Translations under genes and position numbers: made by a program
Notes under the pieces: generated by a model
Seen by the model: the letters and a program-made list of their open reading frames with translations, nothing else
What the model was told of the DNA's origin: nothing
Database searches by the model: none
In this document: positions 55,401 to 64,000 of the stretch, in pieces
Layout of the letters: each line of letters starts with the position of its first letter
How positions within the stretch are numbered: position 1 is the first letter of the stretch
Assembly (NCBI GenBank): GCA_025200525.1
Contig: CM045767.1
Coordinates: 7,423,273-7,487,272, forward strand
Direction of reading: 5' to 3'
DNA length: 64,000 nt
Source of the DNA: Camellia lanceoleosa
Lineage: Eukaryota > Streptophyta > Magnoliopsida > Ericales > Theaceae

Positions 55401-55861
55401 GCCAAAGTAAGATGCTCAAGCTAATATGTTTCAAGATGTGTAAGTTATATGTTTAAGTTATATGTTTTGAGACATCCAAACTAATATGTTTCAAGATGGT
55501 TAAGTTATATGTTTGAAGATGCTCAAGCTAATATGTGTCAAGATGTTGAAGCTGATATGTTTTAAGATGTTCAAATTCATATGTTTCAAGAGGTTCGAGC
55601 TGATATGTTGTAAGATGTTCAAGTTAATCTGTTTCAAGATAGAGCCTAAGATCATTACAAGGTAACACAAACTCACACTAACTATGTGGACTTCACATGG
55701 TATGCTCAAGTATACGTCTTGAAGTTATTTGAAGTTTGGTAAGTATATGTTTTGAAATTTTATAAATATGTGTTCTGAAAGTTATAAGTATACATTTTGA
55801 AGCTTTGGATACCAGGTTGGAGCTTTAAATGAAATTGAAAAGTTTCGGAAATTGCATGGTC

Positions 55862-55962
55862 CGCTCGAGCGGAGGAATTCCCGCTCGAGCGGGAAAATTG
55901 ACCTCCCAGCAATTTTATTACATTGTACGGTCCGCTCGAGCGGCCAAAGTGGCGCTCGGGCG
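55862..55962. repeat. Two CGCTCGAGCG pairs in 3' LTR of element 3
   Basis: Palindromes start at 55862 and 55882, then at 55933 and 55953 (the last is CGCTCGGGCG). Both pairs have exactly 20-base spacing. Confidence 0.92.
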
Positions 55963-56912
55963 GGGGCCTATTTTCAGGAAACTTCGAAAAGTTACATCTA
56001 GTTCATATGTCCTTCCTCACTTATTTATATGGTTTAATAAGTACAGAGAAGCTACGAATCCATGTGTATTTTCAAGGATAGTTCAAGTATGGGTTCAAGT
56101 ATATTTCAAACAAGTTTCAAGTATGGTTCTAAGTATATACAAGTTTATATATGTTTCAAGTCCACAAGTCTTCAAGTATACGCCTGTTACAACTTTATGT
56201 CTATTACAAGTTCAAGCATGTTATACGTATACGCATAGTTGAAGTTCAAGTATATTACAAGTCTATGCATGTTAAGATAAGATTACAAGTATAATACAAG
56301 TCTATGCATGTTAAGTATATTACAAGTTCAAGCATGAGTACTTTTATTATTACAATATTTAAGTTAAGATTGCTTTATTCACGTATTGCTATTCACTGAG
56401 CTTGGCTCACCCTCTATATGTTGTTTCTGTAGGTACCAATCAGAAGGTCAGTCATAACCCAAGGCGTCCATCCCTTTTTGTCCACCTTTAAGAGTCCAGG
56501 CACTAGGCGAGACCCCTCAGCTCTGTGAAGCTTTATTAAGATGTTATCTTGTATTTTGAGTCTCATTTAAGGTTAAACGTACAAGATTTAAATGTTTTGT
56601 TTTGATGCCCAATCTTAGAGTTGGGACTGTATATGTATATCTATATGATTGAGGCTCACTGTATAATTTTGGCCTGTGACTGGTTAGTATGATGTGTGTG
56701 ATGCATGTGATCCTGGCATATTAGAGGTAGCTCAATGGAGTTTGTTATTATGTTTAAATTTTGGTGCTTCCGTCAAGGCCCTATATACTATGCATATTAG
56801 GTTACTTCTTTGTTTTAAAAAAAAAAAAAAAAGAAAGGTCATGCCCAAACTTTTAGGGGCGGGTTTGGGGCGTGACATGAAAAGTCGAATCTGCCTCGAC
56901 TCAGAAACTTTT

Positions 56913-57015
56913 TGCCGGTCGGCAACATTTTGTGCCGGCCGGCATAATATTGTGCCGATGGAATTCTTTTGTAGTCGGTGGACAGCCGGTGGCCTCCTAG
57001 CCCGGCCGGTGGTGT
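56913..57015. promoter_or_regulatory. TGCCGGYCGGCA array upstream of the element 2 PMD gene
   Basis: Centres at 56918.5, 56938.5, 56958.5 and 56978.5 are exactly 20 apart; further sites at 56989.5 and 57009.5 are also 20 apart. Without element 3 this array would lie about 415-515 bp upstream of the PMD start, matching 33738-33797 in element 1. Confidence 0.82.
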
Positions 57016-57179
57016 TCCCACAGCCTTGTTTAGGCCATATGAGTGGTTTTTGGTCATCATAGCTCGAAAAAGTGCAAGAAAGTGCATCTCCGACGCTCAA
57101 CCGGCTTCCGTTTTGACCTCGGACCGTGTCTTTTGTGCGTGACATTCAAATTCATGCAATGATTGTATCCTTTTGTCTT

Positions 57180-58200
57180 TTGCAAGATCCAAAAGTTGCC
57201 CCATGTGCGTTGCACGCGTTCATCGCACTATTTCGGTGCATTACATCGCGCCGTCATGCGCCTCACAGTTGCATTGTTATGCACGTACTACACGCGTTGT
57301 AACACGCACCCCTTGCATCGTCATGCATATCCCTCATGCATTGTCATGCATTTTATTACAAGCGTTGTCATGCATTGTCATGCACCTCAATACATACGTC
57401 ACCTCGCACATCATTCGCGTGGTCGTCGCCTCGCACATCATTCGTGTTGTCATTGCCTCGCACATCATTTGTGTTGTCGTGCATCTCCTTGTTTTGCACT
57501 CGAGTTCACTTGCATTGTTTTACATTTCGCGTGGCATGCGTGTCACACTTGCATTGTTTTACATTTCGTGTGGCATGCGTGTCACACTTGCATTGTTTTA
57601 CATTTCGTGTGGCATGCGTGTCACACTTGCATTGTTTTACATTTCGTGTGGCATGCTTGTCACACCTTCATTTTGCATCCTTTGAGGCACGCGTACCTCA
57701 TTGGCAGCATTTTGCATCCTTTGAGGCACGCGTACCTCATTGGCATCATTTTACATCTCCGTGAGGCATGCGTACCTCACTTGCATCATTTTGCATTCAT
57801 TTGAGGCACGCGTACCTCATTGGCATCATTTTACATACCATAAGGCATGCGTGTCTCACTTACATCTCACATTCCGTGAGGCATGCGTGTCTCACTTACA
57901 TTTTATATTCCGTGTGACATGTGTGTCACATATACATCATTTCACATTCCGTGAGGCATGCGTGTCTCGTTTGTTTCATTTGCATCATTTGCATCATTTT
58001 CCATTCCGTGTGGCATGCATGTCACACTTGCATCGTTTACCATTCTCATTGGCACGTGTGCCTCACTTTCCATAGGCACGTGTGCCTCCTTCCCATTGGC
58101 ATGTGTGCCTCGTCTTCATCGGCATGTGTGCCTCCTTTCCATTGGCATGCGTGTCACATTTTCATTGGCATGCATGTCTCATTTGCATTGTGCATCACTT
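57180..58200 (+). repeat. Degenerate tandem array of GTGTGGCATGCGTGTCACAC-like units
   Basis: Each unit contains an imperfect palindrome with GCATGC or ACGCGT at its centre (examples GTGAGGCATGCGTGTCTCAC, TGTGACATGTGTGTCACA). From 57523 to 57640 the step is exactly 39 bases (57523, 57562, 57601, 57640). Open frames over this region are repeat artefacts. Element 1 has a short version (34090-34210). Confidence 0.8.
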
Positions 58201-58500
58201 CATCACGGTCCAGGAGACCTTAAATCCTTGGTCTGGCGAGACCTTAAACACGCACGGTCCAGGAGACCTTAAATCCTTGGGAGGTGCAAAACCTTCACTC
58301 GCGTTGTCTAACGCACCGCACTGTTTTGCGCATCTCATTGCATTTGGCATGCATTCTATCACGCAATCCTACACATCGCACTATCTTGTGCACCGCATCT
58401 CAATTCATGCATTGCCCCACATGGGTCTGGCGAGACCTTAAACACGCATGGTCTAGGAGACCTTAAATCCTCTGAAGGTGCAATTCCTTTGGTGTTTGTC
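58200..58500 (+). repeat. GGTCNGG...AGACCTTAAA repeats
   Basis: GGTCCAGGAGACC and GGTCTGGCGAGACC, each followed by TTAAATCC or TTAAACACGC, recur near 58207, 58230, 58256, 58425 and 58449. The GGTCT/AGACC arms form small hairpins. Confidence 0.65.
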
Positions 58501-59620
58501 GCGCCCGAACGACTTTCGGTGGTCTGGTAAAGCCGCCTGTCTGTGTATGCGGTGAGTTCCTAGAAGACTAACTGGGGACGGTAGAAACTAGAGTTCGAAT
58601 GGCTTATGCCTAGAACGTAAAGGTTCGGGATTTCCGAGACTAAAGTCTGGTTTAAATACCCAGGGGGTGTACCCTCGGCTTGAAATCTGTATGGAAGCCC
58701 CATAGGTTGAGGTAGCATGTCTGCGCCTCAGTTCTGGATACTGAACCAACCTAGTATATCGCCCTGTTGGTAAGATAGGGAAAGTTGCAATCATAGCCAT
58801 TGCATCATATTGCATCTGTCATGCATCATTGTAAATATTGCATATGTCATGCATTTCAAAAAACAAAACAACACATGCATATGTCACGCATCATTGTAAA
58901 TGTTGCATATGTCATGCATCATTGTAGATATTGCATATGTCATGCATTTCATCGTAATATAGTGCATTGTCATGCATTTCCACTGTAAATATTGCATTTA
59001 CATTCCATTGCATATTTGTAGATATTGCATTTTAGTTGCATGCATTCATTGCATCACTTCCATCAATGGCTTGCGCCTTTCCTTGTTGAGCTTGGTCTGG
59101 TATGTGCCCTTACTTTTCACGTTGAAGCACAGTTCTACATGTGTACGCGGCTATTCCACGTCGGTATGTTGGTTTGAGGGTTGCGGCACCTTTTCTGTGC
59201 TAGACATGGCTTGTACGTGTACATGCCTTTCCTAGGCAAAATACGGTTTTGGCTACACGCCATATCCATTGTAGATATTACATTGTAGTGTAAGTTTTGC
59301 ATCCGGCATTAGGATCATTATTCTTTCCTCAGCGGGTTGTCACCCCACTTATGTCATTCCACCCAATATTCGCTCTTGTGTCCGCCTGCATCACTCATAG
59401 TTCAGACATCGTTCTATGGTAGACGGACTTGTTACTTCCATCAATCTATTTGACATTTGTATAGTTTCGAACCGCTCACGATGGAATCATAATTCAATTG
59501 CTTTGCATTTAGTTTGCATAGTTTCAATTGCATTGCATTATCATTTGCATTGTTTACACTTAGTTTTGTATATATTGCATATCATTTTGCATTCGTCATT
59601 TGCATTGTCATGCATATTGC
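58500..59620 (+). other. 3' non-coding region of element 2
   Basis: No gene. Includes degenerate repeats of CATTGTAAATATTGCATATGTCATG (58800-59040) and GCATTG-rich sequence. I see no other structure. Confidence 0.5.
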
Positions 59621-59624
59621 TAAC

Positions 59625-59790
59625 GACATTGTACCTGTTAAGTTTGTTTTATTTTCAGGCACGATATTGTATGTACGGTTCATTTGAGGCCGGTGCAACC
59701 GGACGAGCCGCACAGGTATTGTATCCTCCGAGTGAGACGTATCGAGAATTGCATAATTCTCTTACATCCTTTCTGCATTGCAGTGTAGTT
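59625..59790 (+). other. Conserved block shared with element 1 3' region
   Basis: TTTTCAG|GCACGATATTGTATGTACGG ... CACAG|GTATTG is bounded by acceptor-like and donor-like signals and matches 34290-34460. Kept in both elements while neighbouring sequence is not. Confidence 0.55.
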
Positions 59791-60013
59791 TGGTGTATAC
59801 TAGCTTAAAACTGTCGTGATGCGTTCTGACTTTCTTTGCATGATCATAAGTTATGCTCGGCTTCTTGCATTTTCAGTTGCATTTTGCCCCTGCATACGGG
59901 CGCATACCTTGTTTGTCATGCATGTTTGTCCAAGTCTTCGGCCTTGTCAAAAATGGGTCGTCTCTGGGCTTTGACATTCACTCCCGTCGTTGTGATGACT
60001 TCCGAGTTCTGTC

Positions 60014-60022
60014 AAAGAGGGG
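60014..60022 (+). other. Polypurine tract of element 2
   Basis: AAAGAGGGG, then CAAC and the 3' LTR start at 60027. Confidence 0.88.
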
Positions 60023-60026
60023 CAAC

Positions 60027-63000
60027 TGTAGACACCCCATTTTTGACCATCCTCAAGACTTGGTCGTCACCGCTTGGACACTCGGTGATTATCCATGTTT
60101 GTGTTTGTTTGGAGTTCCCAAAGTTCTCGGCTACGCGCCTTGTCTCAGGATCCCCGAACTCGACTGTTTTGTGTCTGGTTTTGCACCAAACACTTGTGTT
60201 TTGCCTTGGAGGGGCAGGGAATGCCTCAGGCATTCCCACACACCACCGGCAGTGACTAGAGGCCACTGGCTGGTTTTTGTTGCTACCGGCAATATATTTT
60301 GCCGGTCGGAACTCTTTGTTGCCGGTCGGCACTCCATTTTGTCAAAATGACAATTTTGAGCGGCCGACCACTGTTCATCTACTTTTTGTAGATATTTCTT
60401 GCCAACTGTGATAGCTGGCACCCACCCCATTCCCCTCCATACAGTGTATGGAGGGATTTCCCTCTTGGATGGCTTGTTTTGTAAGCTTTACAAGAGGGAA
60501 TTGCCTATATAGGAGAGAGTCTTCTCTTGGCATTAGGGTTAGACACTTGTTAGACATTTTAGACAGCTTTGAAAAAGCTTGAGTTCTAGGGTTAGGGTTA
60601 GATATATTTTCTATCTCTATAAGTGTGTGTTTTGTGCCATTTTTGCTCACACACACACACTAACACACCATCTCTTGGACTTGAGACCCTTGGAGGCTTG
60701 TTTGAGTGTTTTGGAGGTGGATTCAAGCCAAGAAGGGTTGTTGGAGCATCATTTGTGAAGGTGGTCTTCAAGGGTAAGAAACTTCCATTTTATTCTCCAT
60801 TTTTGCATCCTATTTCTACCTATCTTAGAGCTGTTTTTGTGTTAAGTGTATAAAATAAAAAAGTTCTGTTTTTAGGCCCTCTTGATAGTTTATTAAGAGT
60901 GTTTTGTGCTTTGGGGAAGTTTGACCCCTCTTAGGCCTTGTAAGGCCCTTGTTTTGTGCTATTTTGTGCAAGTTTCGAGAGTTTGGTGTTTGGGCCTCTT
61001 CACCACTGAAATCTTGAGGGATTTTAGTGGTGGGGATGGTATCTTGAAGTCTCCAAAAGGGGAGGGCCACCCCCTCTCCTTGTTGTCCTTGAAAGGGACC
61101 ATTTTTGGTCTCTTAAGGGAGCCTTTGTTTGAGTGTTTGTTGATCATGCCATGGCTGTATTTTATGCTTATATTTCCATGTTATGACTTTGTATTAAGTT
61201 GGCTTTGGTACTCCATGCATGTTTAGTATAGTTGCCATGTAATGCCTCCTTGATCCCTTAACATGCCTTAGGTTGTGTGCCTTTGTTTGAGCATGTTTTA
61301 GGCTTAGATTTGTGAAGTTTTTGTGCTTATTTTGCCATGCTTTAGGTCTGTCTTAGGTTGTTTGAGTCGACCCTAGCATGCATTATATAGCCTCTTTGCA
61401 TTTTTGGGCTTGTTGGCCTTAAGTATGTAAGTGTATAGCATGCTTTGTTTGCTTTGATTTAGTGGATTGGAGTCATTTTTCATGATTATTTCAGTCCCTT
61501 TAACATGTTTGTATGCTTGCCTTGCATGCCTCTTCAACGCCTTATGGGTTTGTGTTGTATGCTCCTTGAAAGTGCATTTGTGCATGCCTTTGGACTTGAG
61601 CCATTTAGATGCCATCTAGGGTTCCTTGGGTGTTGTTTAGGTCGCCTTTGACTGTTTTGAGTCCCCTTAGCCTTGTGAGGCTTGGTGGGTTTGACCTTGG
61701 TTTAAGCCTCTTGGCTTGCCTCAAGTACTTGGGCCATTTGCATGCTTTACTTGCTTGAATTAGTTGGTTTGGCACCTCTATTTTGTGCAATTTCAGAGCT
61801 TGTGTTGCATGCTAATTGTCTATTGTTTGGCCTCTTTAAGTGTACTTAAGAGTTGCCTTGTTTATGCTTAAGGTGTTGGACAATGATTGCATGCATGTGT
61901 GTGTGCATTTTGACCTTCATTTCCTTGGTTTTGGCCCACCATTTTTTTAGGCCTAATTAGAGTTACCTAAATCATGTTTAAGACCATCATTTGCTTGGTT
62001 GCATGCTTACCTCATGTTTGCTAGTATGCTTGCACAAGTGCCTTGTCATGCCATATTGCATCCTTAGCTTGCATGCCTAGGTTGCATTGCATCTTGCATG
62101 CATGCCTTGTTCCTTGATTTGGTGATAGGAATTGGGCCTTGTTTTGTTTGATTGGTTTGCATTCCATTTAACATGAAAGTGCACACTTGATTCATTAGGC
62201 CATCATGCATGGAAATGCGTGATTGGTGGCCCGAGAATCGAGGCACATACCCTTTTGAGTCGCAAACATGATATGGGGCATGATTGATGCATACATAGCT
62301 TGAATAGCATTGCCATGCAAGATTCTGCCCTCTAACCTTTGTGAGTTGCGGTGTTCTGCGAGCATTCTTTGCCGGCCGTGCAATATACATTGCCTACGTG
62401 ATAAATAATCAGCCGATGGGTTAATTTTGTGCCGATGGCCACATCCTAGTGCCGGTGGTCATTCTACTTAGCCGGTGGGATCCCCTAGTATCCTGAGAGG
62501 TATTCCTGAGACTTTGGCAGTTTTCAGAGGAGCAAAGCAGGGAAAACAGAGGCAGACTATGCATGGCAGCGCAATTCCGAGCGAGTCCCGAGCATGCGCT
62601 GTATCTGGCCCGCTTCCCGAGGGCTTTACTATTTTAATTAGATTAATTAATTTAGTTTATTTAATTAATCTGTAATATTTAATTAGCTTGCGTAGTCAAT
62701 TAATTTGTATTATTTATTTGGTCCCTCCGGGCGAGGGCAAATCTGTAATAAGCGTGTGTGAGTGGTGTGCATGTCTTCCAACCCCCACTTCTTTCTTCCC
62801 TTTTATTTACCTGCTTATGATGGTAGATTAGGGCACGTTTATTTTAGCATACCTTATTTAATGCATGCGTGCATCCATACATTTGTCTTACATGCACCGG
62901 GCTCGGTACATCATACAAACCGCATTGTATCTTCAAATCTAACTTAAATACGTGCATCGAATGATTGCATTTCACATGCCATTTTAGGATTAGCCGAGCC

Positions 63001-63756
63001 TATCCTAATCACATTCTATATGCGATGCATTAGTCACTATAACATGAACTACGGCATGCATTTTTGCTAACTAGTTTATTGTTTTGGCACGGAGTACGAT
63101 GTAAGTATTTATGCTTTAGCATATCGCATGCGAATGTTAACATGACAACATGATTACCATGTGGCTAAATGCTTATATGAGATAAACTGTTTGAATGCCT
63201 GTGGGTGGAGGTTGGATTGCTTGAGTTGGAGAAATTCATTGAAATCCGTGTTTTAGCCTACTTGTGAGTAGCAAAGTCCAAAGCGTTTTCCAAACAAGCG
63301 GATCATAATGCTTGTTTCCAAATTAGGCAATCTAGTCTATACTTGTTTGTCGGCGCATAACATAGTAATTCTAGGCTAATAACGGAACAAGAACACATAA
63401 CGTTTTCAAAATCGGATATCACGGTTAGTAGAGGCGGTCTTGACCGGAAGCGAAGGTGCTCATAGCTGACCTTCCCCGATCATACCCAAGCTCCCGAGCC
63501 AAGACAACTTTGGTGATGACGGACACGTGGCCTTCGACACCGAGTCAGGGTTTCCTAAATTTCCCATTTTAAAAAATATTTAGGTGGCGACTCTGTATCT
63601 GGCAAAGCAGTCCATGTTTGGCACTTCTTTTCAAAAATCTGTTTTCTCAAACGATTTGCCAGAGTTGGACTCCTTGGTTCAGATTAAGAACCGTAACAAA
63701 CAAAAAAGGGGAGTCCGAACTGTAGCAGTCGAGGCCCCCACGCGAGCGCTGTTACA
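60027..63756 (+). repeat. 3' LTR of element 2 (3,730 bp)
   Basis: Near-identical to 35166-38895 over most of its length, with clusters of differences at 62325-62405, 63345-63360 and 63430-63460. Ends GCTGTTACA. It carries its own TATA box (60505), donor-like site (60774) and hairpins. Confidence 0.92.
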
Positions 63757-64000
63757 CCCCTGGCCGCGCATCTTGCCTCTCGAACTCTTATTTTGCATCC
63801 GTGTTGGTTTGTTCTGGGCACGAACCTTGTTTTTCTTGTTTGGAAGGTGGTACAAGGGTGGGAGACCAGCTTTCTCCTTGGAAACCACTTTTTTACCTGC
63901 CAGCCAGTTTTCTGGTCGGGAAACTGGTTTTCTTGGTCTTTGGGCCACATTTTTTGGTTTCCCACCCCACCATTGGCTTGCTTTCAGTGTGGAGACCACT
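63757..64000 (+). repeat. 3' LTR of element 1, part 2 (runs off the window)
   Basis: Resumes with CCCCTGGCCGCGCATCTTGCC and follows 9061-9300 of the 5' LTR. The remainder of this LTR lies beyond 64000. Confidence 0.9.

Larger units (their letters stand above)
47430..56877 (+). mobile_element. Element 3: non-coding LARD-like chromovirus derivative
   Basis: LTRs 47430-51158 (3,729 bp) and 53103-56877 (3,775 bp), beginning TGTAACGACCCGG and ending GGCGTGACA, with a perfect TGAAA target duplication. The 1,944-bp interior has a Met PBS and a PPT but no gag or pol motif. LTRs nearly identical by eye, so this is the youngest insertion in the window. Direction is plus by PBS/PPT order. Related by LTR start, PBS and palindromes to the chromovirus at 754-7988. 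Confidence 0.92.
53103..56877 (+). repeat. 3' LTR of element 3
   Basis: Differs from the 5' LTR by few substitutions, one extra 34-base repeat unit, a longer A run (about 56817-56832) and the intact palindrome pair at 55862/55882. It ends GGCGTGACA at 56877 followed by TGAAA. Confidence 0.92.
35166..63756 (+). mobile_element. Element 2: non-autonomous Tat/Ogre-type derivative with antisense PMD gene
   Basis: LTRs 35166-38895 and 60027-63756, both 3,730 bp, start TGTAGACACCCC and end GTTACA. The flanks are CCCCC (35161-35165) and CCCCT (63757-63761), and the element 1 LTR reads through when it is removed. The interior keeps the leader, two pieces of gag, a pol linker remnant, the post-integrase region, part of the DUF7745-like gene and the antisense PMD gene, but lacks gag core, protease, RT, RNase H and integrase. 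Element 3 (9,448 bp) is nested inside. Movement must have used enzymes from another copy. Confidence 0.9.
8615..64000 (+). mobile_element. Element 1: giant Tat/Ogre-type Ty3/gypsy retrotransposon with nested insertions
   Basis: The 5' LTR starts TGTAGACACCCC at 8615. The PBS region is about 18852, sense gag-pol 19850-27269, antisense genes 27910-33350, PPT 34708-34716, and the 3' LTR starts at 34721. The 3' LTR is interrupted at 35165 by element 2 and resumes at 63757 with sequence matching 9061-9300. The 5' LTR is interrupted at 12988 by a solo LTR. Without insertions the visible element is about 21 kb. Dual RNase H domains and DTGS, YVDD and integrase motifs place it in the Tat lineage. Many in-frame TAG stops make it inactive. 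Confidence 0.9.

Noticed and set aside
57163..57804. Overlapping His/Cys-rich open frames of 100-210 codons (57163-58466)
   Set aside because: They follow a degenerate tandem repeat whose unit has no stops in several frames; all three frames are open at once and no family pattern is seen.

Overview
This is angiosperm (probably eudicot) nuclear DNA made almost entirely of nested LTR retrotransposons. The evidence is plant Ty3/gypsy polyproteins of two lineages (Tekay/Del-type chromovirus and Tat/Ogre-type), plant-type introns, and 'plant mobile domain' (PMD) exons. No rRNA, tRNA, CRISPR or bacterial-type gene is visible. The only sequence that looks like host coding DNA is a short acidic-protein exon at 7989-8198.

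Layout, oldest to youngest. (1) A minus-strand chromovirus (754-7988) sits in the acidic-protein exon and is cut on its left by another Ogre-type LTR (1-753). (2) A very large Tat/Ogre-type element, here 'element 1', starts at 8615 in the intron of that host gene and runs past the right edge. It consists of a 5' LTR (8615-12988 plus 18507-18849), gag, protease, RT, two RNase H domains and integrase on the plus strand (19850-27269), then two ANTISENSE genes: a DUF7745/PMD-like gene (about 27910-29208) and a six-exon PMD gene (30019-33350). A polypurine tract and the 3' LTR (34721-35165, resuming at 63757) follow. (3) A 5,518-bp solo LTR (12989-18506, target duplication GTGCT) is inserted in its 5' LTR. 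(4) 'Element 2' (35166-63756, target duplication CCCCC/CCCCT) is inserted in its 3' LTR. It has two 3,730-bp LTRs and is a deletion derivative that lacks gag core, protease, RT, RNase H and integrase but keeps the antisense PMD gene (about 43750-47048). (5) 'Element 3' (47430-56877, target duplication TGAAA) is inserted upstream of that PMD gene. It is a non-coding chromovirus-like LARD with 3.7-kb LTRs and a 1.9-kb interior.

The coding regions are decayed. In the sense gag-pol of element 1 I count 16 in-frame TAG and only 2 TGA stops, mostly where CAG or TGG would be expected. That is the footprint of deamination at CHG-methylated cytosines.

The most unusual features are: (a) a spliced antisense PMD gene shared by an autonomous-type and a deleted element; (b) arrays of short perfect palindromes at a fixed 20-21 bp spacing, of the GGTCGGCCGACC/TGCCGGYCGGCA type in the Tat/Ogre elements and CGCTCGAGCG type in the chromoviruses, placed upstream of LTR TATA boxes and upstream of the antisense genes; (c) several stem-loops inside the Ogre-type LTRs whose arms differ between copies by compensating changes; and (d) conserved splice-site-like signals in the LTR suggesting a long leader intron.
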